The translations under genes and the position numbers were made by a program. Shown here one piece after another: positions 43,239-53,553 of a DNA stretch of 64,000 bases. The notes beneath the pieces were generated by a model that had not been told where the DNA came from, searched no databases, and saw only the letters and a program-made list of their open reading frames with translations. Source of the DNA: Pseudopyrenochaeta lycopersici (Eukaryota; Ascomycota; Dothideomycetes; Pleosporales; Pseudopyrenochaetaceae); the NCBI GenBank assembly GCA_003313425.1, contig NHZP01000015.1, forward strand, positions 124,001-188,000, read 5' to 3'. Numbering within the stretch: position 1 is the first letter of the stretch; each line of letters begins with the position of its first letter.

Positions 43239-45663
43239 TCAAAGGACTCGAAATACACAGTTCTGAAACCCGAATGCGATTTCTACAGATTGTGGTAGCC
43301 AGTCTATGAAATATCGACCATATGTTGTGTTCTCCAGGGTTGTTTGTAAACCCCCAGTTTCTCCCTTGATCCTGAAATACCCACACCTACGAAACGTTAC
43401 AATATTAGAAGTTGCTGTTTGAGGGGTTAAGTTGCGATCACCGCCTAGATCTGGGGAAGCAGGACTAGGAATCATAACTATTCCCTGGCGGATTGCATCG
43501 TGATTTTCGGTGTACTTAGTGTCGCAAATTAGGGCAAGCCATAAGAAGCCCTCCGGGTTATTATTTTCATCAAGTGCGATATTAATCGTATATACGGGTT
43601 CAGGGGGCAACTCGTACAGGAAACGCCTCTTGCCTTGGAACTCTTCCAAAGGATCGCGCTTGAGTTGTGGGATAAGGCTATCGGAATACCATAAATCGCG
43701 CCAAAACATGTTTCTATCAACCTCATAGTAAGCACCGGGTCTCTCTAGCTCATACCAACGTCTTTGCAACTTTGCATCTTTGAAATTAGTAGCGTCACAT
43801 GGTAGATAGATCCGAGCTAAGGGCCCTTTGATATCTACGGTTCCGCTGGTAAGAGCTCCTGGCATATCGGACCCACTGGTGGCTGTCGGAAAGTTGACAA
43901 TGTTGCAAAGACTTCGGACATTGTTTAGATCCAATGGCGGCCATGAAACCCTCCTAAGTGTCGCGCACCAGCTCCAGCTTGGAACCCGGGGAACTTTCCG
44001 GTTGCTCTCATCCATTGTATGCGTTTCGTCATGAGTAAACCACAGAAACGAAAGCTCCAGATATTTGCTCCAGTGTCCGGCGACATAAAGTGGCCTTTCA
44101 GAGCCGCTAATTTTAGCTTTCAAAGTAAATTCACTTGCGAGACCAGCTAGGGCAGTCAACCGGTCTCGGCTATACGTAAACGTACGAGCTGAGTACTCCT
44201 CAATGATCTTCTTCCAGAGTTGTTCTAACAGGTACCAGTTGCTCGCGTTATGCAGTTGCTTGTGTATGGGAAGCTTCCTACGGAGCGCTCCCTCGTAGCC
44301 CTCCATCCGCTGATGCACCCTGCACTCGAAATAAAGCCTATGCTTTCCGAAGAATAAAATCCTGGGTGAAAGCATCCGTTCTTGAAAGGTCCAACCTCGT
44401 TTGTTCCAGGTGGACCACTCCACATCTCGATTAAAATCCTCGGTGTCACCCTGTTCAGAGAAAGTAAGGTAGTAATGACCAACTACTCCTTGATGAACAG
44501 AGGCCTTGAATGGTATCTGGACACTACGACAAGGTTCGATACGGTTCAGGAACCCATCGTTAGCCGACTCAGATGCTGCTGCAACGAAAGTGACATGCGC
44601 CCCTCGGTAAATGTCTCCCATGATGGCTGCTTCAGCGGTCCAATCGTCGTCGTCATCTTGGATTATACAAAGCGAGTCAATCCACACATAATCTATGTGC
44701 AGGGCTCTTGCGACTAAGAAGGTATCACGTATCGTAAGTGGCAGCGAATCCCAGACGAGGCCAGACTTTCGAGCCTCAACAGTATCCTTTGTTGTCGTCA
44801 GCCGAATGCTCGACGGGGGCCCCCAGCAATAACTCAGTGCAGCGTATGTAGGTCGTTGGGTTATCTCTTCATTCAATACAAGTCGTGGAGGAGTTTGAGA
44901 ACTACAGTTTCCGATATGAATAAGCCTAGTGGGCATACGTATTTTATCCGTCGCAGAGGACGTGCAGGAGCGATGATTGCTATGGCAGTCTTGCATCCAA
45001 GAGTTCACCATCTGTACATTTCTTTGAGCCAAGGTCGATGACTCAACTCGCCGCCTATGGATCTGGAGGTATTGGCCAACTATCGAGTCTTTCGTCGGGT
45101 TGGGGACGTAAGTCGGGTATCTATTACGAGCGATGAGAATGCTTACCTGGCTCACAGTGAAGCTTGAAAACTACAGCGATCGGCTCAGACTCTTGGTCGC
45201 GATATTTAGGCTCGATACGTGCCGTGAGGCTTGAAAGCATTGTCAGCCACTCGCCAAATTCAATGGTCCTCAGTCCAATTTCGGGTGTACAGTTGTAGTG
45301 GAATCTAATCACGACACTCCCGTCTGGAACGTTTTCTTTCCATAGTGTCCAGTGCCTTTTCGAGTGCTCTTGGATCGCCTCGAACAAAGCCGCACAGAAG
45401 TCGCACCCTGTATCTGCTACACTCTTCAATGCAGGAAAGCCTGGGCATATATCCTTTTTGACAACCGATAAATTGATAGGGCCCTGCGAAAGTTCTAGCG
45501 AAACGAAGCCATCTACAGATTTCGACTTTGGCATATCCTTCAAATCGTTTTGAGTGATGATGAGACATTTGCAGGATTTGCAGAGGTGTGGCGTTGGTGG
45601 AAGGTCTGCCAGTGCTGGACTCTGGCGCCATTCTCTTATGGCCGTACTTAAGCTACGAAGCAT
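43239..45663 (-). CDS. HET-domain protein (heterokaryon incompatibility type)
   Basis: Two exons on the minus strand: 45663-45147 and 45088-43239 (58-bp intron; an alternative acceptor nine bases further also keeps frame), about 788 aa. The N-terminus has two Cys pairs (CKSC near 28, CDFC near 92) as in many HET proteins. The HET domain follows: TYAALSYCWGP near residue 255, then YVWIDSLCIIQDDDDDW, IYRGAHVTFVAA and RGWTFQERMLSPRILFF. This fold is TIR-like, and in studied cases it triggers regulated cell death when allelic or non-self partners meet. The C-terminal half is specific to this protein and unassigned. The frame is intact even though the gene lies in RIP-scarred debris. Which partner it recognises cannot be seen. 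Confidence 0.9.
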
Positions 45664-46187
45664 TCCGAATAGTATTTACGCCAGAAAATTAAAAATACCA
45701 ATACGCCGTTTTGCAATTAGGTTCATGGAAGATAAGGTGAGTCTACGTAGATATCGCTCATAGCAACCAGCGAATGTTACCCCTCTTTCCAAATGGGGAT
45801 CACTGACGTGTTCTACTACCTAATGCACGTCCCTACCTAATGCACGCGTAACACTATATAACTAGGAAGATAATTAAACCATTATTCAGAAGATTTACGC
45901 AGGCTTGTATTATAGAATAAATTACTATAATAGTTTGATAGTTTACTTAAAGTAAGAGTTTATATAAGTAGCTATATTAACTTTAGTAAGATCTTTGTTA
46001 ACTATAATCGCTTTTCAAGCTTATAAGTAATCTTCTACTCTTTATAATAAGTAACTTTCTAAAGCTATCATTATGGTAAATTAGCTTAAATGAATTGTCT
46101 TACTTTGCCGCATGTTTCTTACACGTGCTCTTATTGTAAAGAAATGAGCAGCTGTCATCACTAACGCGTATCTGCTAGGGCATAGGG
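45664..46187. other. AT-rich repeat debris upstream of the HET gene
   Basis: Contains a short direct repeat (CTACCTAATGCACG at about 45819 and 45834) and RIP-like TA-rich sequence from 45850 to 46090. It may include the outer end of the transposon whose transposase fragment follows. No gene is seen. Confidence 0.35.
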
Positions 46188-46750
46188 TTGCGGTGCTAGG
46201 CCTAATTAGGTTGTGTTGCTTTAAAGATGAATAAAGGTGAGATTATCCTGCGCCTAGCGTCGATACTAGCAACCAACGTTGCCCACTCACAATTGCTAGG
46301 CTGGACCCCAAGTGGTTTAAGACATGTCTCAGACGCCGTGATAACCGAAATAGACTCTCCAACGTCTATCTGGAAGCTGTTTTCGTGGAAGTCGTAGGCA
46401 TCTTTGTCCAGAAGGCCATAGCTGGCTTGGACGTTGCGTACAAGGTCAACAAGGGCTGATAATAGCAGGATTGCGGCATAGGAGTCTTTGGTGATTGCGG
46501 TGCCTGATTACCAGAGGTTAATCTCAGACTTCCGGTTGGTGGCCTAATTTTCGCCAATATGGCCACCTCCACGCGCAGCTAGCAGTTGGTCGGCCATTTC
46601 GCGTATGTAGCTAGGCGTAGAAACACCATTACAAGTCGGTGAATGGACGTGCATTGGAGGACTGCGTTCGGGCCGAGTTGTTGCGAAGTCACGGTGTTTG
46701 CCATGGTAAAGGGTCCAGATCGCTTCGCTCCTGCCGTACCTAGCTAGCAT
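46188..46750 (-). pseudogene. Second pogo-like transposase fragment
   Basis: One minus-strand frame from 46750 downward reads SYIREMADQLLAARGGGHIGE (the end of the DNA-binding part), then DAYDFHENSFQIDV (normally NFDETGFQMG, the first catalytic Asp region) and QPSNCEWATLVASI (normally QPGNREWVT). Stops fall at 46542-46544 (Trp position) and about 46500 (Gln position), with more near 46200. The first catalytic Asp appears as His. The second and third catalytic regions are missing. It is a different family from the element at 22554-30739 and lies on the opposite strand. Confidence 0.82.
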
Positions 46751-47157
46751 CCCCGCTTTATTTAGCGCCCACCCACGGGACCGTTAGCTGCCTGATCGCC
46801 AATGCTTAAATACTACCTCTCTCGCCCACTTCTCGTAGAAATCAACGAGTTTGGAAGAGAAGAAGGAAAACTGAAGCTTCTTCTGAAGTAGATCTTCCTT
46901 TCCTTCATACCATGGTAAGCAGTTTGCAGTCGCAACCCTCATTAGCAAAATTTTTAATTCGGATGTGCTCACGTCATTCTGCTCTTAGGCTGAAGAGTAC
47001 AAGAATTTGAGTGTGCGCCTGGCCACTTCTAGCAAACGACCTCCTTGAGCTACAATTTCAAAGTCAGCCTATAACGACCAAACTATCAAACCAATTCATC
47101 TACTTTGATAACAACTGCGCATCCTTGGCTGAAGATTACATTACCAAAGCGACCGCT
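46751..47157. other. Upstream region of the MOSC-oxidoreductase gene
   Basis: No separate gene. A plus-strand frame continuous with the MOSC gene opens at 47011, so the true start could be there (49 extra residues). The extension is not conserved-looking and I prefer 47158. Confidence 0.4.
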
Positions 47158-48852
47158 ATGGCCATCGCACCTACTCCCTGGACACCTCCACCACGACCCG
47201 ATCCCGAGTCGCTGAAGAACCCTCCTCCCTTCAACCCCATCCCTCTCACCCACTTCCGTAGTGGAAAGGTTCGCCCCGTCTTCAACAAAGCCGGTATGAC
47301 CTCCGCCATCCACAAGTCCCCCCTCGCTTTCCCAGTAACTATCACCAAGTCCGGAATCGCTGGAGACGAACACGCATACGAACCGCACCGCTCCCCTGAC
47401 AAAGCAATCCACCACTATTCCTCTGCACACTACCCTGTCTGGGCTGCTGAGATCCCAGAAAGTGCGCACATCTTCAAGCCCGGAGCATTCGGCGAGAACC
47501 TGTTCAACGATGAGCTGGACGAAACCAAGCTTTGCATCGGTGATAAGGTACGGATCGGAGGCGTGTTGCTAGAGGTTAGCGAGCCGCGGGCGCCGTGCTA
47601 CAAACTTAATCACCGGTTTCAGGTTAAGAATATGGCAAATAGAGTGCAGACGTTGCTGAGGAGTGGGTGGCTGTACCGCGTTTTGGAGCCTGGGGTTGTG
47701 GAGGAGGGAGCAGTGGTAGAGTTGGTAGAGCGGGTGCATTCGGAGTGGACCGTTGCGAGGCTAGCATATTATCTCTTTTTGGAGAGGGACAACGTAGAGA
47801 TGAATCGGGAGATTGCTGGGTTGGCGGAACTTGGCGAGGATATCAAGGGGAGATTTGAGCAGAGGTTGAAGAAGGGCCGTTTAGAAGATGAAGCCGGAAG
47901 GCTGTTTGGCGGAGAGGAGGACAAGATGGATACGTGGAATGAGTATCGGCTTATTGAGAAGAGAAAGGAGACGAGCACTGTTACTGCGTTCGTCTTTGAA
48001 GCTGTGGAGAGCATGACAGAAGAAGACGTTCAGGCCGTCGAGCCTGGGAGTCATGTTCGCATCAAACTGGGCGGCAAGCTCGTTAGAGCGTACTCTGTCG
48101 TGGGCGGTACAACGAAGCGCTTCCAACTCGGCATTGCGCTCGACCCTGACAGCCGCGGTGGCTCAAAGTTCATGCACTCAGAAACCAAAATCGGAGACAT
48201 CCTCACCATTGGCCGTATCACGGCATCGTTCCCACTGGCAAAGAATGCAGATAAGCACATCATCATCGCCGGCGGCATCGGCATCACTGCTTTCCTCGCA
48301 GCAGCCGAGTACCTCCGCCGGGCGAACCAAAATTACAAGCTGCATTTCGCTGTCTCCTCCGAAGTGCCTTTCGCCACACAAATCGAAGAGCTCGGCGCCA
48401 ACGCCAAAGTGTACAACAAATCATTCGGCCAGCGTATGGATCTCAAGTTCATCGTCGCCACCGCAGACCCCGCAACGCACATCTACTCATGCGGCCCGAA
48501 ACGACTCATGGACGCTGTTGCTTCGATGGCAAAGGAGTACGGCATGCCCGATTCGTCCGTCCACTTTGAGCAGTTCACCGTCACAACTTCCGGAGACCCG
48601 TTTACGGCGGAGCTGAAGCAGAGTGGGAAAACGCTTGACGTCGGGCCGACGCAGTCACTCCTCGACGTATTGAGGTCTGTAGGTATGGATATTGATTCCT
48701 CGTGCGAAGTTGGAAATTGCGGTACTTGCAGAGTGGACGTATGTTCTGGATCTGTGGAACATCGGGGGACGGGATTAGTCGACGAAGAGAAGAAGATGAG
48801 CATGTTGAGCTGCGTCAGTCGGGGTGTTGGACGGATTGTATTGGATATTTAA
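47158..48852 (+). CDS. MOSC domain fused to flavin reductase and 2Fe-2S ferredoxin
   Basis: 564 codons without introns from the ATG at 47158 (preferred over 47011). Residues about 40-190 are a MOSC domain: GIAGDEHAYEPHRSPDKAIHHY, the GENLF turn, and PRAPCYKL with the Cys that binds sulfur or molybdenum cofactor in this family. A three-helix linker follows (SEWTVARLAYYLFLERDN). Next is a ferredoxin-reductase-like part with the flavin motif RAYSVVGG and nucleotide-binding AGGIGITAFLAA and IYSCGPKRLMDAV. The last about 90 residues are a plant-type ferredoxin (CEVGNCGTCRVDVC...LSCV, four cluster Cys). The bacterial YiiM plus phthalate-dioxygenase-reductase architecture is the model: electrons pass from NAD(P)H through flavin and 2Fe-2S to the MOSC centre, probably reducing N-hydroxylated compounds. 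The substrate is unknown. Confidence 0.9.
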   Translation: MAIAPTPWTPPPRPDPESLKNPPPFNPIPLTHFRSGKVRPVFNKAGMTSAIHKSPLAFPVTITKSGIAGDEHAYEPHRSPDKAIHHYSSAHYPVWAAEIPESAHIFKPGAFGENLFNDELDETKLCIGDKVRIGGVLLEVSEPRAPCYKLNHRFQVKNMANRVQTLLRSGWLYRVLEPGVVEEGAVVELVERVHSEWTVARLAYYLFLERDNVEMNREIAGLAELGEDIKGRFEQRLKKGRLEDEAGRLFGGEEDKMDTWNEYRLIEKRKETSTVTAFVFEAVESMTEEDVQAVEPGSHVRIKLGGKLVRAYSVVGGTTKRFQLGIALDPDSRGGSKFMHSETKIGDILTIGRITASFPLAKNADKHIIIAGGIGITAFLAAAEYLRRANQNYKLHFAVSSEVPFATQIEELGANAKVYNKSFGQRMDLKFIVATADPATHIYSCGPKRLMDAVASMAKEYGMPDSSVHFEQFTVTTSGDPFTAELKQSGKTLDVGPTQSLLDVLRSVGMDIDSSCEVGNCGTCRVDVCSGSVEHRGTGLVDEEKKMSMLSCVSRGVGRIVLDI

Positions 48853-49402
48853 AACAGTCGCTTCCCAGAGCACGTGGTGTTACAGCCAGTCACAAACAGT
48901 GATGTGATGTGACGGCTCATCACTGTTTGCGGTGAGCCACTTTCAAACACACTCTTTCTTGTAGACCTATACGTAGATCTTTAGCTCAAAGATAGAAGAA
49001 ATCATCACCCTTGTTCTACCAGTGCATGGTCTCATGAAGTGGGCACAACCCCGGCTGCCACATGGTCCGAGCGTATTGTGGTAGATTATGTGTTTACTAG
49101 TATGGCTATTACGTAGCAGTAGTATTATTGACCTGTAGCTTAGTCTGTCCTGAGGAACTTAGTACTTAAAGTGACGGTGCCCTGCCTATAAGCCTAGATT
49201 TTAACAATATTATCTTGACTTAGTTACGCGCCAAAAGCTCATATAGGAAAGTAAATTAAAACGCCCCTTCATTGATATAATGTTCCTAGGTAGTTTAAGA
49301 AGCAGGTTGCCGAGCTTATATCTTCTGTGCCTGATTCCTATTAAATACGTGCTGATGACTCGAAAAGCATGATAGCAGCAAATCAATCATGGTTTGGTAC
49401 GA
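48853..49402. other. Convergent intergenic region with a perfect hairpin
   Basis: Between two convergent genes. The 10-base arms AAACAGTGAT (48894-48903) and ATCACTGTTT (48919-48928) enclose 15 bases, about 40 bases past the stop of the MOSC gene, so they would lie in its 3' UTR. The remainder holds nothing that I can name. Confidence 0.45.
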
Positions 49403-51493
49403 TTAAGGTAGGTGAGTTGTGTTAAACAACCGATTGCCAGTATCAGTTGTTCCGCTTCCAGTGAACTTCGTATCAGAAACGCGGAGTGCGACAAGATGTA
49501 TTTTTCCATTAGCGGAGAGCGCTTTGTACATAACGCTTGTCTTATAGAGACACTGCGCTTGCACAACGCCTGCAATAATGATAATCCGGATAGCGGGATT
49601 CAACTGGCGAATGACCTCAACACACTCTATAATAGATCTGCCAGTATTGATTACTGAGTCCACAAGTAAGACCTGGGCTTGATCCTTAAGGTGGTGGAGC
49701 TTGAGATCTTTTGGCTCTTTCACGTGGACGTACATAGCGCGTGGAAGTCCTTTGCTCACACCGGATGCCATCGGGTCTCCGCCACGCATCAGAGCCACAA
49801 TCGTTGTCCGATCCTCTTCCATGATATTGCAGCCGCTTGCTGCATGGCCCAGCACATGTGATATTGGACAGGGCTCAAGGCCGATGATGCGAGGCAAATA
49901 CTCGAGTGTGAGATACCATGCGGCTTGTTTATGCGCTTTTCGTAGATCCGGGCCAGAGCTGGCTGCGTCTCGCATTGGTGTTGCCAATAGCTTGGATGTA
50001 GCCTCGGTCGCAATGTAAATGGGAAGTGGTGTGTCTTGTCTCTTCCAACTTAACAAAGCGTTGATGAACTGGATTTTCGTCAAGTCACACGTTGGCAGCC
50101 TCGTGATGTCTAGTCGCGGTAGAGCGGTATCGGGTAGAAGCGCTTGAAGTGCTCGAAGGCCTTCTGTGTCTATTGCATTCGCCAATGCAGCATCCATAGA
50201 TTTGCTTCTCGTGCGCTGGTCAGTGACTACGACAATGGCTTGGTCCGCCGTCTTCAGCATTTCAAGGTCCAGCGGGCTATCTCCGAATGCCCAGACTCTT
50301 TTCTGATGATACGCTTGCAAACGAGCAACAACCATTGCCTTTGTTGCTGCTGTGACCACCAAACCATCTCCAATACGCCCTCCGGCGATGATTCCTACTG
50401 TTTGTCGCAAGTTCGCTCTCTCAAGTACAATCTCCCAGATCCGCCGAAGTCCACAGCTCACCAGCACGGCACCAACAGGCGCCAGCTCTCCTACCAGCTG
50501 CAGTAATGAGGAGAACTCTGGATGGATGGTTACGGCTGAAGCGACCTGTTGGCATATTTCCTCGTACAACTCATCGTCTGCGGCTTCTTCATATAGAAGC
50601 ATAGCCTGGCGGAATGCAGTATACGAATAACCGAGAGGTCCACCGAAAAGTGCCTTCATTGGAGATTCGCCTTCCTCGCCTCCCTGGCGCGCTAGCACAA
50701 TCTTCCAAAACAAATCGCCCGTGTCCTGGGGTGCAAGAGTCCTGTCTCCATCAATGACCATTACTGTATCCGCTCGGATAAGATGCGACGAGACGGCTTG
50801 GTCCAGTTTTTGCTCGGTTATATTCTTATTGTGATCTTCGTTGTGAAGGTCAAAATCACGTACCATTATCTCAACCAATTTGCGCGAGATCTGTGTAGAA
50901 TCGACAACTGCGAAAAGGATATTGTGCTTACGACACAGTGGTCGCAACTGGGCCAGCTCAGCTTGCTGCCATTTGAAAAGGTGGGTTTCTGGAACCGGCT
51001 GTCTTCGCCGCTTAGCATCGTTGGTAGAGTGTTGTTCTATGATCTGGGGGGAGACGTTCATGTATATGATGTGAGTGTAAATGGCCATATCGCTCTCGGT
51101 GCAAACAATGTCCCCATCCATATCGTGTTCATGCCAGAACATGAAGTGACCGGTTACAATTGCTGTTTTCCCACTTTTGTAGCATGCTTCTTGAATCGTC
51201 TCAATGGCAAGCTGCCGCATGTTTCTCTTGGCTTGTTCGTCAAGCTTTTGGAAGCCACCGAGGCCGCCAGGAGTCATGTCTGCAATGACTTCTGAACCCT
51301 CATAGAAGGAAAAGCGATCAGGGTCGAGCTCATGCTTCCATCTAGTCAGCAATGTTGTCTTCCCTGACCCAGAAACACCGTAGAGGCCGATGACCTTCAC
51401 TTTACTTCTGTTGACAGGCAAGACGACCTGGCTACGGCTCTCCTCCGTCAATTCTTCATTACTATATACAACCTCTTGCGATGATCCATGCAT
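49403..51493 (-). CDS. P-loop kinase-HAD phosphatase-uracil phosphoribosyltransferase-like fusion
   Basis: 696 codons from the first ATG (51493); the same frame opens 22 codons earlier but only at a TTG. Residues about 30-215 are a P-loop kinase-like domain with GVSGSGKTT at 39-47. Residues about 245-440 are a HAD phosphatase: MVIDGDRTL (nucleophile Asp), VSCGLRRIW, and WAFGDSPLDLEML (metal-binding Asp). Residues about 480-696 resemble uracil phosphoribosyltransferase: ALMRGGDPMASGVSKGLPRA, the PRPP loop VLLVDSVINTGRS, and TTDTGNRLFNTTH at the end. One protein thus combines phosphoryl transfer, phosphate removal and base-ribose-phosphate chemistry, which points to nucleotide salvage or modification. 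I know of fungal proteins of this kind only as uncharacterised. All key motifs look intact. Confidence 0.88.
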   Translation of the reverse strand: MHGSSQEVVYSNEELTEESRSQVVLPVNRSKVKVIGLYGVSGSGKTTLLTRWKHELDPDRFSFYEGSEVIADMTPGGLGGFQKLDEQAKRNMRQLAIETIQEACYKSGKTAIVTGHFMFWHEHDMDGDIVCTESDMAIYTHIIYMNVSPQIIEQHSTNDAKRRRQPVPETHLFKWQQAELAQLRPLCRKHNILFAVVDSTQISRKLVEIMVRDFDLHNEDHNKNITEQKLDQAVSSHLIRADTVMVIDGDRTLAPQDTGDLFWKIVLARQGGEEGESPMKALFGGPLGYSYTAFRQAMLLYEEAADDELYEEICQQVASAVTIHPEFSSLLQLVGELAPVGAVLVSCGLRRIWEIVLERANLRQTVGIIAGGRIGDGLVVTAATKAMVVARLQAYHQKRVWAFGDSPLDLEMLKTADQAIVVVTDQRTRSKSMDAALANAIDTEGLRALQALLPDTALPRLDITRLPTCDLTKIQFINALLSWKRQDTPLPIYIATEATSKLLATPMRDAASSGPDLRKAHKQAAWYLTLEYLPRIIGLEPCPISHVLGHAASGCNIMEEDRTTIVALMRGGDPMASGVSKGLPRAMYVHVKEPKDLKLHHLKDQAQVLLVDSVINTGRSIIECVEVIRQLNPAIRIIIIAGVVQAQCLYKTSVMYKALSANGKIHLVALRVSDTKFTGSGTTDTGNRLFNTTHLP

Positions 51494-53553
51494 CTTTTCA
51501 GATATTGTTCCGAGGATAGTTAAGTGAGGAAGTGTATGGCTGCTATTCCAATCTGACAAGGGAATTGGTGGTAGTGTGGAGAGTTCATAGACCCTTTAGG
51601 TGAGCCCTTTATGCTATACTCTCTGAGCCGACCACTTGGCTCACACACCATTACAAAAACTTTCACCGGAATTTTGGATGTCGACTGACCGTCTTCGGAA
51701 TGTCTGTACATGTGCGATATGCGAAGAACTATAACTGTAGTGCAACATTGGATGAAGCCCTCCCCGCATCTGCCACAGAAGAACCAGCCACCATCTTCGC
51801 AGCTTTGAAAAGGCCTTCTTGAAGGTAAGAGGATTTGCTTGGTAACGTAAAGTAACTTCTAGTAAAGGGAGTGACTTTTGAGAGATTAACAACAACTTCG
51901 CACACCAGATTGTAGTCAGAACCGCGACAAAGTTGAGTTGCCTTACAATTAAAGCTCTAGAATAAGGCTTGTTCAACTACTATGTAGCTGCATACGGGAA
52001 GGTGATACCGCAATCGGTACACCGGAGATTTTCTGAAGGCCGAAGAACGACGGCCGTCAAACCAGAGCCCACGAGTGTATGTAGCGGTCACAGGTTGCGA
52101 AAATGCAACCGTTACTGACTGCAACCAGTGCTGGATCTGACCGATTTCGTCTCATTATGCATATGAGTAATAGTTGTTGCAGACGAAGTTGTTCCGCGGG
52201 GCTGTAAGACAGCCAGCATACAACTGGCCGTGCGCTTTGAGTTACCAAATTGATATAGCTATTGTCCCAATGACATGGTTTCACCGGAATCTCCGCATAA
52301 ATGTGTTGTTAACGTGGAGGTGCCTAGGCTAGCCGGTGAGCGTTCGCAAATTTGAAGGAAGTGACGTCATGGCATACTGGCACCTTGCTGAATTCGCATT
52401 CTCATAGTATAACTCGCTGGGACTGTAACGAGTCTTACTTTCCCCGGTATGGCAAAAAAAATCTTACTCAACTGCTACATATCTTCCGCTGCTAACAATA
52501 CATAGTTGCATATCATGTGTCTTGGCAGCAATCGAGATCAGCATAGCATCTGTGCTCTAGACTATTGAGGCTCCCGGCAAGGCTGAGTCAATATATGTAT
52601 TCACATGATCTCGAGTCACAACTAGTACGCTATTCCATTTGAGGGGACTTGCGAACTCCAGGCTCCGCAACATTCCCCATTAGGTCATAGTAACACCTTT
52701 CAACCTTGCCTTCAGAACCATTAAGCCGATCCGTCGAAAAGTTCGTGTTCCATACTAGTATCATCCATACAGGACTAACAACAAATAGCAAGGTTTGTCT
52801 TTATTTCCCTGGGTACAATGCTACGACTACGTCTTTCAAAGGAAGGAGCGCGATATTACGATTAATAAATGATCCTCGGCTGAGACAGCACGTCTAAATG
52901 ACAATAAAAGTAGAAGTGCCCATATAACTTGGTCAAACGTTCAGACAGCCTCATGACACGTTTAACTGAGCTTAAGATAGACAAATAGACAGAGAGCCCG
53001 CTGTGAGGTCCCAAAAGTAGTTGACAGCTGGGATAAGCGAGCAGAGGAGATAAAGGCTGGGTACTGCATTCTAGATGAGGGTACATTTATTTTAACGAAG
53101 TTGGCTTTAAAATAGGCAGGGTAACAACTCAGCTGGTGGTGACCTGGTTAGAGAGGAGAGGCGGGGTTAAGGCAGGCAGGCGCGAGCGGTTAACGTTGAT
53201 GCAAGGCATCAACGTGGCTGACTGGGCAGTTCTACCCCTCCCGATCTTTGCTAGTCAGTACCACATATATATATGCCTGGTACCAGGTAGACATCATCTC
53301 ACACGGCTGGGCTATCGTAGTTGGTGACAATATCTAGACAATAGACAAGCTTAGAGCAGAGTAGCGAAAGCATTTTAATGCTCACCCACATTTCAGAGCA
53401 AAGTTGTTGGCATGGTCCATTCTACTGCCAAGGGAACACTGGTGTCTCATTGACAGTGCATTTTCGTTTCCTCTGTTCCCAGGTCACTGATTCAGAATCT
53501 GGGTGAGGATAGCTGATCCTTATGTTTAGCTTCACACCGGTTCTCAATGACAG
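51494..53553. other. Two-kilobase intergenic region without a supported gene
   Basis: Only short frames with no recognisable domain or codon pattern. The first few hundred bases are presumably the promoter of the fusion gene at 51493. I see no transposon ends, and base composition is normal. Confidence 0.45.

Noticed and set aside
51494..51559. The start of the kinase-HAD-UPRTase protein at 51559
   Set aside because: The codon there is TTG; the first ATG in frame is at 51493.
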